Notes: generated by a model not told the origin, from the letters alone. A stretch of DNA of 64,000 nucleotides from Breviolum minutum Mf 1.05b.01 (GCA_000507305.1 DF241009.1:1-64000), one strand, 5' to 3'. Shown: positions 8,218-21,823, counted from the first letter of the stretch. Translations and numbers: made by a program.

Positions 8218-10850
8218 CCATGTGCTCCAGTAGCGAAGCACTGAGGATCATTGTCTCTTGGTCTGTTCGGCAAGTCATCTCAAAGATGGTCGGACGGAAG
8301 ATCAACACCGTGTTGGCATTGGCCTGGTGGAGAAGCTGCAAAAGTCGGTGCTTTCGAATGGGCTAAGGACCCCAGATTTGTACATGGATTTCATGTGCAA
8401 GCCATACCTTCTGAATCCTTCTGTACAGTATGGAGTTTAATGTCAACATATGCCCACTAGATTACCTTGCACATTGTAGATATAATAGTTCTCTGCGATC
8501 AGATGCCACATTCACTTGTGAGACTTATTTGGGATTTGGGATGCCCTCCTTGACTATAGAGTACTAAAGTCCCCGGCAACACCTGACAAGTCTACCCCTT
8601 TTTGTTTCTTAGTCCTAATAGATCCTAATAGCATGTCCTTTCGAGCTATCAGCGTAGGGCCAAGATGTAGATAACATTGACTTCCGTTTCCAGCCTCGAT
8701 CTGTATGTCAGAAGTTTCACCCTCGGAAGACAACGTCACCTTTGCCACTCCGGGACCAAAGAAATGCATCATCTTCAACTGGCTCCGCCGCCAGGTCGAG
8801 TAAAACGTTGCTAAGGTATAGTCATCTGTCGGCATGGGCGCCAAGTCTTCAGATGGTGCCAAGGAAAGGCTTAGGAGGCCAGGTGTTCGGGCGTCCACCA
8901 TCTTTCCGAGTGCATCTTCACCTGCTTTTCCGGAGTGAAAGCATGTGAAAGTCTTTCGATTTTCTTCCAGCGATGTGGCAATTGCAAAAACAGTATAAAA
9001 CAGTTATATATTCATTCATGCGGCTTGAGCAACAGTTCAAAAATTACTCAGTATACGACTAAATTAATGAAAGCAACACAGCTTCAATTCACAATACATA
9101 AACCTTTGACGTGTCATGGAGCCAAGCAACAATATGGCTGCAAAAGAACTGCCATAGTTGAGATGAACTCATCGTTATCCTTCAAGATCTTGTCCTGTGA
9201 GCTCGTCAATCAGCAAAACAAGGCGGCCTGTGAATAGTCTTTCTGTCGGTCACTAAAGCAAAAGGTGTTTTTGATGTTTTTGGTTTCAAAGATTGCAAGA
9301 AAAACATATTTATCAACTTATTGCACTTAATAGTATAATAGCTGAATGAATACACTGTTTGTAAACGGTGTTTTAAGGGTTGACCATTCTTGTTACACAC
9401 CGTTACACCGGCAAAGGCGGGTAAAGGTATTCTCTGGAACAACTTCATGTTGAATCATGTTAAATCATAATCCGAGAGAAAAAGCTCGGGATGATGGGGG
9501 CATGTGGCAATTGGATGCAATTGGGTATCTGCAAAGCCTTTTCACACATTGTCTGTGCAACGATGTCTACATTGATCTACATTGCGATCTTGTTTAATCT
9601 TGTTCAGCCTTGATGCAGTGGAACTACCAGTAATTACCATGCAAATGGCCAAGAAGAGTGACTAGACTGACTCGACATCTCCTGAGGCGCGTTGGGCTTT
9701 TCATCCATCCAGAGCACACGCGCGCGAGCCCCTTGACCCAAGTAGCCTGATGCAGAAGATCACTGTATCCAGTCCATCTCCCGACAGAAAAAAATCCCCA
9801 ACATTGGCAGTACCATACCTCTGTCGATAACAGTTCTACGAAACGATTTGTCATTAATGACACGTGGCACTTTCCCAGTAAAAAGCGAATGAAAGGCAGT
9901 ATGTATGAGCACAAATCAATTCATCTTCATATTCATTCCTGGCTCTCGGTTGCAACCCCCTCGCCTTCCTCCACCTCTTCTGGCAGCCGCTCTAATCCTT
10001 GGCTTCTAGAATTCTAGAAAGGCAAAGATCGCAGAGCTTGGAGTGTTTCAAATCCCAAAGCCCAATGTACCACTTGAGCCTTTGCAAGAATGATATACTC
10101 AGAAAAGACAGAAAAGAAGGATAGTGCTCTGTGCCAGATCAGCAAAGCCATGCTTTGTGCCCCAGGAACTACCAGCATCTGCCAGTTTTCGGAGGGAACT
10201 TACAGCTCCCTCAACCTCCTGCTGCGATTGGCACAGCTTCATCACGCAGAAGCCTTTCTCCATCAAGCAACTTGCCACCTGGAGCAGCAAAGTCAAAGTC
10301 TTTTGTCTTTTGTCATCTTTTGTCTATATTCATATTGAGAGGTTTTATCACTGCAAATAAAGATGAATTTAGGTTTCCTAACCCAAATCCAGGAGGTAAA
10401 AGTATCATTCACAGTGACTCACAACATCTCGATCCTATCAAACCCCGAGCAGATGGATAAATGTCAATGCAGCACCTCCTCTGCCAAGAAGTCCTGGCTA
10501 TGCCTGGGGAGTCGCGCCATGTCCCGCAATTAAATCATATATCATAATGTCATGTATTGGTACAGTATAATATGAGAAAAAACAGCATACTCAATGCTCA
10601 AGTTTTGAGCCTCAGGGATGGCACAAAACAGCCATGTGAATCTCGACTTTGACCGCGAAAAACAAAAAAACAAAGGGCTTCAAAGGGGCCCGGGGCTCCC
10701 CATTTCATGCTCTTGGGATTGCCAAACCACATGCTGCGACATGCAAGGAGTGGGAGAGTGTTTTGAGGGGAGATTCTGATCCCGTGGATGCCTAGGTCCC
10801 ACCAAGACATCAAAGCTCTGGTTCGCCAAGCGCAACTGGGACACTTTCAC
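8218..10850 (-). CDS. Dinoflagellate polyketide-synthase-type N-terminal region, split gene, partial
   Basis: Exons, all minus: 10850-10803 (candidate), 10278-10173, 9997-9965, 9746-9672, 8921-8695 and 8323 to about 8218. Each begins after AG; the donors used are GT, GT, GC, GT and GC. Reading frame is kept across all five joins although the exons lie in different frames. The product runs MEKGFCVMKL, LERLPEEVEEG joined to YLGQGARARVLWMDEK, then RTPGLLSLSL, FYSTWRRSQLKMMHFFGPG and NTVLIFRPTIFEMTC. The spliced EVEEGYLG fits the ExExGYLG motif reported for the N-terminal region of dinoflagellate ketosynthase/PKS transcripts, and the later blocks follow the order I know from those proteins. The function of this region is unknown. 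A ketosynthase domain normally follows; none is seen between 8218 and the retroelement, so it is either beyond the window or lost. The true start is not placed. Confidence 0.75.
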
Positions 10851-11149
10851 CTGGCCGACAAGGCCAAGGGCGGTAGAGTTGCAAAGATAGCACACTTCGA
10901 TCGATTCATTGTCCGAGAGGACAGGTCTTGAGAGAGTGGTGTGCTTGTAGCAACCTGTCTATGCAAAAGGGAAAAGTCACATACCCTGAACACTTCTTCT
11001 CAAGTTCTCCGAATGTGATGAATCAATTGCTCGCGCAAAACAAAAAAGAGGGTTTACAGAACTGCGTGCTGACCGGATCCAAAGTGGCTGTGAATGTTTG
11101 CCACGTGGTGTTTGGGTTTGTCATCATCTTACTGCTTTTCCCCGGCCTG

Positions 11150-11217
11150 CCGAGTGGAGCCATTGATCAGCGCAACGCCAAAGGTCTGCTCCTTCTCCGA
11201 GAAAGACCTGACAAATC
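11150..11217 (-). other. Candidate coding exon, unidentified
   Basis: After an AG acceptor the minus strand reads SFSEKEQTFGVALINGSTR in one frame, in a GC-richer patch between AT-rich flanks. It may be an upstream exon of the PKS-type gene or belong to another gene. No family recognised. Confidence 0.3.
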
Positions 11218-11221
11218 TTAA

Positions 11222-12104
11222 ACGCACCCAACCTATCGGAACCTTATCCAGAAGCCACAGGAGAAGGACAAAGAGGAGTGAGAAAACATCAGTGAAGAAG
11301 AAACAAGTCATCAAAACTAGATCATCAACAAGCAAAAACTCATATAACATGTATTTAGAGTCCAGAGTCGTGGGACGAACTCAAGGTGCAAACGTCTCAT
11401 GACAAGTCATCACGGGCAAGGCTCCCCAGCTCCTTTCATGACCTTTGATCCAATCCCAGTGCAACAAAGCTACACTAGCTGCCCTATCCGTTCGTTTGGC
11501 TCCACTGCACCATCGACCTCAGACATGTCACACGCCAAAAACAAAACAAATGCATGATTTCATTTCCAAAGTGCTAATTTCGAAGCAATGATAAGTTAGA
11601 GGAGCGCTGCTCACAGCTAGTAACTAGTATCCAGAGAATGTGACTTGCCGTGGAATTGTTAACCTCAAAAGCTTGAATGATATGATAGAACATGACAGGA
11701 TATGCCATTCAGCATTTTCTATGTACCTTTTTCACACTTTGAAACTGTCTGTCTGAACCCTCAGGTGCCTCCACGACAGAACCCAGGCGAAAGCCATGAA
11801 GCAACGCGCCCGGTTCCATCGCCATCAGAACCGCGCACCGTCGTGACGGCGCGTGGATGGCGAGACCGGGCCAAAATGGCCGCTGAGATGACAGGCGTGA
11901 CAAACAAGAAGGAACATGAAAATGTGATATACTTTTCATATAAGCTTTTACATAATATTCTTACTACTAGTTACCAATTATATTATAATCTCTATAAATA
12001 TCTGTATATAAATATATATACACATATTCTTATACATACATGAAAACATCAAGTACATAGTGATACAAAAGAGCACTGTGATTGGAAGAGGATCCTTAGA
12101 CGGT
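11222..12104. other. No gene assigned
   Basis: Mostly AT-rich. One GC-rich patch at about 11765-11880 is open in all minus frames (for example VLMAMEPGALLHGFRLGSVV) and may hide an exon, but no frame stands out. 11960-12060 is a TA-rich low-complexity run. Confidence 0.3.
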
Positions 12105-15100
12105 CTACTGCATCCAAATGTTCAAAAGAACTTCCCCAAACAACAGGATCACTGCTGCAAGCAAGCCGGTGTGAGCCGCCAAAGCCACCGCAGCCTGGTG
12201 GAGGTCCTGCTGGGGGTGAAGCAATCCATGCAAATCCAACTCAAAGATAGAATATTCATAGAATGATGGAATCATGTTCATTCATTGTTCATGTTTTTGT
12301 TACTGTAAATCATTCTAACTGTCTAATCAATTTTAGATTTAGTTCGATCTTCACAGAATTTCACAGACCTTGACCTTAGAGCCTTAGTGTCACCTCTGAA
12401 CTCAATGCACTCATCCTGGTGGCATAGGTGGCAATGCTGCCAAGGGTGGTGGCCCGGGTGGCAAAGGTGGCAGCCCTGGCTCTGGTGGTGGCCTTCAGGC
12501 GGATCTTTGTTGGCCACTGTCACCTTTAGATGTACAACATGAACATACATAGTATATATGTAGTACATGTATATAACTGTAGCGCACAACACAACACAAT
12601 ATAGTATAATAATACAATATGATATAATATAACATAATATAATATTAAACACAATGTGTATGTAATATGAATATAAAATTACAATTTATAACTATATATG
12701 CTATTATATAATCATATACACACCAGTTCATTCTCATATATCATATCACCATCATATCTACACACTTGTACAGGGTTGCACGGCCTTCCTTTTGGCTTTC
12801 ATCAACTTTTCACTCTTTCCATTGCCTATGCGACTTGATACTACTTACATTCTGCTTACACCTACTTACACACGTGACTCATTCACATTTCACTCAGCAA
12901 GTGGCCCTGGAGGCAGCGGTGCACTTGACGAAGATGGCTCGGAAGGCAGCGCTGTTCCATCGGGAAGTTCCGATGGCAGCATGGGCTCGTCATCCTCCTT
13001 TCGTGTCTGATCAAAAAGAAGAAAGAGCCCTGGCAAAAGACTGAATGCACTGTGCACTGAACCCAAGATAATCTAGTCATTGTGATGTAAATGATTGTAA
13101 ATCTATAGTGTATAATATGTTAGCTAGGTCATATCAATCATATTTCAAGAATTATGTTCTGACATATTTTGACATATTGCGACATAATTTGTTGAACAGA
13201 ACGAGCAAAAGGTGAGTGATGTCGGTGGTGTGCGAACATTTTGTGACCCACCACTGCCAGGATCTCACAGGTGTGAGATTCTTGGAAGCTTGTCCTCATC
13301 ATCTTCCTCATCCTCAGACTCGCCGGACTCACCATCGTCCTATGGTGATTGAGGAAGGATGTGATGAGGAAAGGATGCTGCACAAATAAAAAACATACCA
13401 CAAAAATCAAACAAAAATGACTCTCATCGCTTGGCTGGAGACTTGAATAATCCACCTCTTAAAGCCATTCGACATCATCTGACAAGTCACCGATCCCAAC
13501 CCATCACATTACTGTCGTCACATACCATCAAATACCATCCAATAGTGTTGCAGCTCTTCTGCCTCCTCTTGCATTGGCCTCTGGTGTGGAAGCACCTGGC
13601 CAAAGGGTATCCACTATGCCGCTTGTGTTTTTGACGCCTTACGCCTTACACTTCCTCTGGGTCAGAGCATGTCAGATATGTCAGTACAACATCCGTGCAG
13701 CTCTGACTAAGTGACTCGGTCGCACCGCACCATGTCACCATGTCCTGGAACGAGGCCCTGCGTCAGCTGAGCTGCAGAGGCGCCGGACCTTTGGAGCCAC
13801 GGATCGAGTCGGAGCTCCACGTAGCTGGATTACAGCTGGCTGTTTCAAATAATTTCCTACATTTGTCGAAGCCCTGTCATACTATGCCAATGTCCACTGA
13901 TGTTCACTGATGTCCACATTGTTAAGTCTATGTTAAGTCTCAAATGCCAAGATCATGAGATATCAGGAATATAAGTCCATTGTTCATGATTCAGTGATCA
14001 TGGTAACCATATATAACCGCAAATTAGGTGGCTCATACGATCGCTATAGAGCCACCTACTTTGCCGTTATGGTTACCTTGGATATGGGCAAACTCTAGCT
14101 TGATATGGAGAAACCAAAGCCAAACAGCCATGTCATAAACATATCATATGTGCATGTATACTATTCTACATATAATATATATACATGTCACAGCAAACAT
14201 GTAGCTGAAGGCAACCGATGCGAAATGGATGGCGTCAGGATTTTGCATAATCTTTTGGACATCTATCCACTAATATCATCTAATATCCACCGTGCAGGCA
14301 AGCGTATCCCGTATCAAAGCTTGGTGACGGAAGTTCAGGAGGTTCTCTTTTGACTGAACCATCTGGATGACGATACCTGGGACGAAGCACAAGTCCTTGC
14401 ATTGAGTATGATTTGCATAATGCGTCTCGCATGTCATCGCATTATGTCCAGCAAGTATTTGTAAGTCTTGTCAATGGCCACCGCTGCCAGGGTACATTAA
14501 AACTTGTCCCTGTGGTGGCGCACCATAAGGATTCTTGACCTCGACTGAGCGGCCAAAAGGCTTGGGGAACGCAAAATTGCATCAGGTCGCGAGGGCAAAT
14601 CATGACAAATCTAGAATCTCTGGGTCGCCATTCGCCATTCATGACATTTCTTGACGTCTCCTTTTTGAGCTGTATGATTATGATATTATAGAGTGTCTTG
14701 GCATGCCTTCTCTACAATTTAAAGCTTTTGCCTGTCCTCGCAATCTCACAGCTGTTCACATGACGTGTAGCATGCACCGAATAGCATGAAACCAACAGAA
14801 CGACTCACTGCATGTGCTCATCCATTTGCACAACAGCGTATCTATACAGACTCACTGCAGTCACTGCATATCACAACCCATCACTGTGCTCGGGTATGGA
14901 CTGGATCATAATAGATGGACCTCGGTGCCAAGCAAAGCAACAAATTCTAGCACTTGAACTGTCCTGTATATTTAAATTACGAGGACATACCAGGGCCGTT
15001 GCAGAATGCTGTACACAGGCGGATGCAAATACTTCCTTCATGTTCTTTCATGTTCTCTCGAGGAATTTGAATCAAAGCCTGTGAGAATTCTATAATATAA

Positions 15101-17394
15101 TTGAGTCTAAGACGGGCGTAGCATATCAAATGAGTTGAAATTGAAATTCAGGCCTAATATAATCATACAATGCCGATCATGTTCAAAAGGGTATTCTGGG
15201 AATGCATCTGATTTCTTTGAAATCAACTTCAAATTGCTTACATGATCTATATTTCTATAGGACATTAAATTACAACATTCTACCGTGCTGCATATCTAGT
15301 ACAGTATAAAAGTACATACAAATACATGCAGTACTACTGCATGCTGTATTCTATTTTGGACTTTTCTCACGAAGGAACAGCTCAACTTGACAAGTTCCCG
15401 CAAGTTTCCACAATTTTCGTTCCCAGCTACGCTTTCCGATGAATCTTCAACTCCTCAAAGTCCACGAATAATGAATCGCCTGGAAGCTTGTGAACGAGCT
15501 GCCTGGATAATGAAAAATCATGAAAAGGGTCCTTTTACATTGCAGATCCAGTGACTAGATCTGCAAACACGGGGATGAAACGTGGCTGAATCTGGTGTCC
15601 GCAGATTTCATTTTCCTCTTCGCAATTATACTATATTGTGCGAGCACTGAAGACAAAGTATGACGATATTTCACGCAAACACTTGCCTTTCAGCTTGCTT
15701 AAACATGCAATTTGGCCTGCTTGATCCTCCATTCGCTTGTGGTTGTTCTGCTCCACCTGGAGTGTGGCTGGCCCTGTGCAAACCTTTCTGCGACCTTCCC
15801 GCCGTGGGTAATAAAGGTATTATATGGTATAGTACTGCTTCGAAATCTTCAAAAAATTTACCTATACAAGAATTGATGGATAAGACTCAGATAAAGTATT
15901 CTGGAGAGTAACGAGCCTATGTGTCTTGACATTTTTCGACCGCTGGTCGGTGAAAACTGAAAACATTGGGTTGCATAACTCTTGCATGATGCTGTCATTG
16001 GATAATTATGAAGTGCAATGGGCGAATTTACATGAGAATCTCTTGCAGCCATAATGCAACCACACAGAACACTTGCTCCAACTAGTCTGGACGTTAGCAA
16101 AGCAATCGGCCAGTCACGGAAGCTAATTCGAGGGTAGCCTGGCTCTTCAATCGGCCATAGAATGCAACCTCTCGGTCCATCTTGTCCTTTTTCCTGGCAA
16201 AATCTGCTGCCAGATGTGTCTTGTGCTGCAGAACCAATCTGTTTCCAGAAACCCTTGGGATGATACACCTGATACTGCACTCGTTGTGCAACCGCGTTAT
16301 ACCAACATATTGGATATTTGGATAATCAGTATTAAAAATGTTTGATATTGTTTGCATTTGCAGCATTCAATCCAAACACGCACCAACATGCACGTCCTCG
16401 ACTTTGCTGCACGATAGTTTGTAGTGTACATGTCGCATATTTATGCTGGGCTGCTTTCTGGGCTGCGGGATTGATCCACGAATCCCTTGGAAACATGGCT
16501 CAAATATGCTCAAATCATCATTATGTATGAACATGTAGATGAATGATGAATCAATGTACACCAAAAAAATCAGAAAAGCGAGACAACCTCAAGACCTTCC
16601 TTGGTGCCACTTTCTTGAAGACCCTCCTCTGAACTAACAGGCACGGGCTGGCCATTTTGTTAATTTGCCCTTTCTTTCCATCTCCTGTCAAGAAAAATGG
16701 GATGGCTCCACATCTAGAATCATTCCAAGACATTGGATAGGCATTCAGTATCATTCAGGGTGCTGCGCGATCAAACAGATCTCAGAAAAACTCTCATCCA
16801 GAAGTGGTCAAGCTGCAGCAGAGAAAACAGGTTGGAACCGGTCAGAATTATGCTTGGAAGTTTTTTTTTGCACAGCAACTCAGGACATCGCAGGACTATG
16901 TCTCCAATGCCCCTGACCTACACATCCTACACGACCTTTACGCCTGATGCACAATTGCAAAGCCATGTGTGGGTGGATCACGTCAAGCAAATGATAGCAA
17001 ATGTCAGCGATTCAAAACCGAAATTTTACTGACTTCGAACACCGTCCTGGTAGTCATTGATCTCTGCCTCGATCATTTCTGGGGCCTTTTGCAACATCTT
17101 CGTCTCATAGTTCCTCGCATTTTCGCGCCATATATGAGACGAATGAGACGTTCATCAAGGGTCTCGACCTCGTTGTCCTAGCTTGTTGGATCACAACTCT
17201 CTGAGCGCTTGTCTGAACTGCACACTTCGATAGCACCAGTTTTCTCGAAGCAAGTATATCAGTATATCACAATGACATTGACAATATAATGATTGTGATG
17301 CCAATTCCCAAGATGCACAAAGCGGAACCACTGAACTGTCGCCAAGTGACTTCTTGCGATTCTTCGCCCGATTCTCTCGGGCTCGCTGTTTAAA
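12105..17394 (-). CDS. Exons of one or more unidentified proteins; basic helical start, acidic/Pro-rich linker, final membrane helix
   Basis: I do not recognise a family. Minus-strand coding-like exons in order: 17394 to about 17300 (after TTGCAG; FKQRARENRAKNRKKS), about 17130-17035 (NYETKMLQKAPEMIEAEIND), 16225-16094 (after CTGCAG; HKTHLAADFARKKDKMDREV, open to a TAA at 16094), about 14560-14472 (NPYGAPPQGQVLMYPGSGG), 13339-13267 (DDGESGESEDEEDDEDK), about 13017-12898 (KEDDEPMLPSELPDGTALPS), about 12500-12415 (proline-rich in one frame) and 12206-12105. The last reads DLHQAAVALAAHTGLLAAV then ILLFGEVLLNIWMQ and a stop, a clear membrane helix near a C-terminus. Whether this is one gene or two is unknown: the stop at 16094 could end a first gene. 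Exon ends without stated donors are approximate. The proline-rich patch also reads as glycine-rich on the plus strand. Confidence 0.4.
14002..14077. repeat. Imperfect inverted repeat, 76 nt, hairpin-forming
   Basis: The left arm (14002-14034) starts GGTAACCAT and ends AGGTGGCTC. The right arm (14049-14077) starts GAGCCACCT and ends ATGGTTACC, the reverse complement of the left arm apart from a few mismatches and a 4-nt length difference. The 14-nt loop is ATACGATCGCTATA. It lies in an AT-rich stretch with no coding frame. It could be a miniature inverted-repeat element or an RNA hairpin. Confidence 0.8.
14600..16090. other. No gene recognised
   Basis: AT-rich sequence without a convincing exon. 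There are scattered short direct repeats (GTACATACAAATACATGCAG around 15311), typical of intron or intergenic DNA here. Confidence 0.4.
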
Positions 17395-18850
17395 CTGCAA
17401 GGAACACAGTGCATCAGTGTGCTGTTTTATGCTATTGGTGATAAATTCATGCAAAATTGTCTAGTGCTTGATACAAATATACACTTAGTGTCACAACATG
17501 TCACAACACTCCGGGGCAAGCTAGTGGTCCACCAAATGTGGAAGTGCAAGAGCAACTTCAACAGTAGCACCTCAATAGTATATACTTCGAAGTTGAAATT
17601 CGTTGGACTTGACTGTACTTCACCCTCACGAAAATCAGTGCCAATAGACTCATCCGCCCTGAACAACAAATCCAACAATCTAAATCAATCTTCCATCCAA
17701 AGCTCAAACATATCTGTCCATCGGCCTTCTTTCTCTCAGCTTCTGCCGGATGCAAGATCTTCTTTCCACCTGAGTGGTTGCAAGTGATTCCATTTTTTGG
17801 TAGGGCCCTGGCAGGGAATTTGCACTCAGGTAGATGTAGGTTGCGGACTTGCATCGTGCAATGTAGCTTTCTTTTGCCTGGCACAGTTGCCGCTTGGTCT
17901 GAGCTGTTTAACATCAGGGAGTTCGGAAGATACCAAGACACCACAATTCTAGCTCTACCGTGGCCATGGAAAGTTGGCATCATTTGCATCAATTGCATTT
18001 GCTTTTCATGTACCGGAAACTCTGATCATCACAGTTGAAAGACTGCCGGCTCCACTTGCCCATGGCTGCACCAAGCCTGCAACATGACACAGTGGCACGA
18101 TCACATCTTGAGTCTAATCACATCCTGCATTTGCAAAAATGTCACAAGCACAGTCCCCCAAGTCCTAAAGCTGGATCTGCTTGCCTGACTATCTAACCCG
18201 GCTGTATGTCATGGCAAGTGAAAGTGAGGCCCTCATTCTGAGACCAGTCTGGTGTTCTGAGCCAGGCAGTCGTCCCAGGCTTTCTTGATGCTTGCTTCGA
18301 GTTTAGTTGATGACATTGTCCGTACTGTGCACTTTGTTGGTCACTCAAGCACTCAAATCATGATGATGATGCTGGCTGCAACTGTCTCAGGTGGCATTGT
18401 TGCTGCATCACCTGCACTTTATTCACATGGACTCATGACTACTGTTGACCGTGCCGTCAATGTCTATACTGTAATCCTTCTTGAGAGACAATCCAAGCAC
18501 ACTATACAACATGTCTCCCCTGCTACCAGCTCTGCCAACACCTTTTACATGCTGAACGTCCAACCAAGGAAACCCCCATTTGGATGGAAGTAGGTAATCA
18601 AAATTCAATTGAACAACACTCACATGGGCCAGTTAGGTGTTTTGACCCCCATCTTCTTCGAGAGAATCTCAAGGTAACTAAGCTTTGTCGTCTCATGGAA
18701 GCGGTCAATGTCAAACGTGCAAGATGCCTTGTGCTGCGTGTGAATCATCGGCGCAAAGTGCTAAGGCTGCTGTCATCAAACGGTAGGGAACTTAAAATAT
18801 GACAAAGCAATATATGAAAAACATATTTGTGGAATTTCAAAGATTGATGA

Positions 18851-18879
18851 TCAAAGTATATCAAAGTATATCAAAGTAA
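18851..18879. repeat. Short tandem duplication (TCAAAGTATA, 3 copies)
   Basis: Three adjacent copies of TCAAAGTATA/TCAAAGTAAT. This is an example of the 8-14 bp local duplications that recur through the non-coding part of the window. Confidence 0.9.
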
Positions 18880-21798
18880 TGGAAATTCAATCCGATGACT
18901 GAAATAGGAATGACTGCCCTTGCTTAAGAATTCACGAAGCTGCAGCAACACTGGCAGCACATTGTTTTTGGATGAGCTGCATCCGGAAGAGCTTTGAAGC
19001 CTTGCTTTGTCAATCGACGAATAGAATGGACGTCACATTGGACATGAATGGTCACATCATCAACGGTCAAATGAACATGGCTGAAGGTGATTGACCAGTC
19101 TGTCAAAGGTTCAGGTCACCGATGCCTACGCCATGCATCCTTTTGAAGCTTTTGGCACGATGGGAGCCTTGGATTGCAACAGTCACTTTACTTTGGCAAA
19201 TTTGGCAGACCTTGACACATTATACTTCTGGCGGTGCCCAAATCCACCCCAAATTGTCTTCATGGCACGGCAAGGCTTTGTCACCAACAAATGGTCTGGA
19301 TTTTGGGAGAGTATGGCAACTGTTTGCAGCTATAACACTATGCATTGCTGATTTAGGTGGTCAAAATTGAACTCACTAATCAACACATCGAATCACTTGG
19401 CCCCACGCGAAAAGATTCACCGTTTCAAGGGTATAGGTCTGGGTTTGCACCTGGCATCCAAAATTACATTCTCCATGTGTGATATGTATTATTAGGTACC
19501 GAACGATCATGGCTCAAGAGATATGCACGTCTATGAGAATCCACTTCCCTCGATCTCATAGAGTCGGGTGGTGCGACCCTTGGAGTGTGGAGTATATACA
19601 TACATAAGATGGGTACCAATATGTCCCAACCTGCCTGGAACAAACACAAAAAGATCTTCCAACTTAAAACTATGTTCTGTTAAAAACCAAATTGTCACAC
19701 CATGCAGTTTGTTTCGTGACCACAACACATTTGATAGATGGCAATTGGCAATTACGAAATTGTTTCTGAAAGTGCAAAGAAGTCACGCGAGATCACTGAT
19801 GTCCCTGGGCACCTGCTCAACCCCTGGGATGGCCCTCAGTGATTCAAGGAACTTTTCCTGCAGCTTGGAAATATGCATGTCATCGCGATATGAAAGCAAG
19901 TCACTTTGTCAAGTTTACCAATTTCATAATGTCAAATCTCTACATCCTAGTTTGCTTGATCCAAGGCTCGATAACACATCAAACTCAAAGACAGCCAGTG
20001 ACTACGCCAGAGTGCACTTTGTGTGTTCATGTATCAAGATGTCAAGATCGTCAAGGTCATATCAGAATTATAGAATTTCAAATATCATTAGAAAAGAAAC
20101 AGGAAAGGTGGCAGCAGTCCTCTGGGTCGAACTTGCGACTTCCCCACCTGGAGTGATGGGAAAAGACAAACAAAAAGAGAATGGAAATGAATGAACGTCA
20201 AACCTATTGCCTCTGCAAAAGCATCTGTGACCTTGTAGTACTATGTTTCCAATTGCCTTGCCAGCAATTTCCAAAAACATCTTTATCTACCAAGGCCTTA
20301 TAATGCATGGACAATGCATTTTATCTATTGTGCATGTGCAACCATATTTCTAGAAATTGGTTCAAACAACCAATCACATCAAGCAACTATCCTACCATTT
20401 ACTCCTGGCGTTAAAAGTCAGTCGTCCTAGCCTGGAAAGGTTTCTTCATTTTCTTCCTTGAATAGGTCTTTGAGAGCACACAACGCTAAGTATGCAACCT
20501 TACATTCCTTCTCCATTAACATGCAGGAAGAAGGTGGATATATTTTGAAAGATGCACTTTGACTTTGATTGTTAACTTTGGTTGACAGTGCTATTTTTGA
20601 GTGGACAACCACTGGCCAACATCTGCATTTCACTCGTGGTGCGTTTTGAAGCTCTGGCACTGCCACATGGGTACGGTGGAGTATCAGAAGATATCAGAAG
20701 CAATGACAGTCCCAAGCGGTTTCAATCGCAAACGAAAAGGTCTTCTTCCTTCTAATGCCTTACAGTACATAATATACCCCAAAAACATCTAAACACTGCT
20801 AATTGCAGCGAAACATACTGCAGCTGGGTGGCTCTTCAAACTTGTCAGTCGGAAGCTTAATGATCACCTCGACGCGTAGAGACCGTCTTGGAATATGTAT
20901 AGAATCAACATGCATTGTAATTGAGTGGTGACATCACAACGTGCACCTTTCCCAAACGTGCCCCTATCCCAGGCGTGCCAAGTCCCTAGCTGTTATATAC
21001 TATCAGTATACTCAGTACGTCTCAATGCAGGCATTCTTTCACCCAGCACCAAAAGCAGAATTTGCGACCACGTATGTCCAGGAGTATCCCATAATCATTG
21101 TTCCTTTCACCAGCTTGGCTAGGCTTGAAATAGGCAAGTCCTTCATTGCTTGGACAAATTTGGACATCTTCGTACTAGTTTGAATCCTGCCTTGAAGTCG
21201 CAACATGCCTGGAATGTTCGCTGCGCATCCCTTTCCGTGTGTCTGACTAGTATATTTAGGTGCTCTCTTTGGGCAACCATATTCATAGTAGGTCAACATA
21301 TTCAATCATGTTCAATCATTTTGCAACGTGGTAGGTCTCCAAATTGAATGTCAGGCATTTCGAATGCTGTCGATCACCCTTCGGACTGGTTGGTCCGAGT
21401 GAGTAGTCGACTGATGTGCATCCAGGTGCATCAAGCACTGGCATGCAATCATACAGCACAAAGAAAACAACCCTTATCGATAAGCGCAAAACGAAAACGC
21501 TTTCCCATCGGTTTGTCCTGCCCAACGATCCGCTGGACGCTTTGTAGGCTGGAATCGACCTTACCATTCATCACCTCAGTGGTGAGACTCAACTTGGGCA
21601 CTCGGAAATTGCGTGGAATCCAGAAGTTCAAGTGGGCGTCACTGCATCCCAGAGGCCCTGACTTCTCTCGTCTTCAACTGCTTTCCTGCCCACTGGTGGA
21701 TCACCTGCACTGCTTCGCACGGTGCCTTACATCAAGTCTTCATTAACCGCAGCAACCTGAGGAACTCTTGAGGTACAATTACATCCTCAACCCTTTGG

Positions 21799-21823
21799 CA
21801 TGGAGATGCATGGAGATGCATGG
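21799..21823. repeat. Short tandem duplication (CATGGAGATG)
   Basis: CATGGAGATG is repeated twice and followed by CATGG. It is a second clear example of small head-to-tail duplications in non-coding sequence. Confidence 0.9.

Noticed and set aside
13740..13913. 57-codon plus-strand frame starting MSWNEALRQL
   Set aside because: It looks coding-like, but the minus strand is open in the same GC-rich patch and no splice partner was found; strand could not be decided.
19568..20194. 208-codon plus-strand frame
   Set aside because: AT-rich, no recognisable domain, Ser/Asn/Lys-heavy composition as expected from non-coding DNA.
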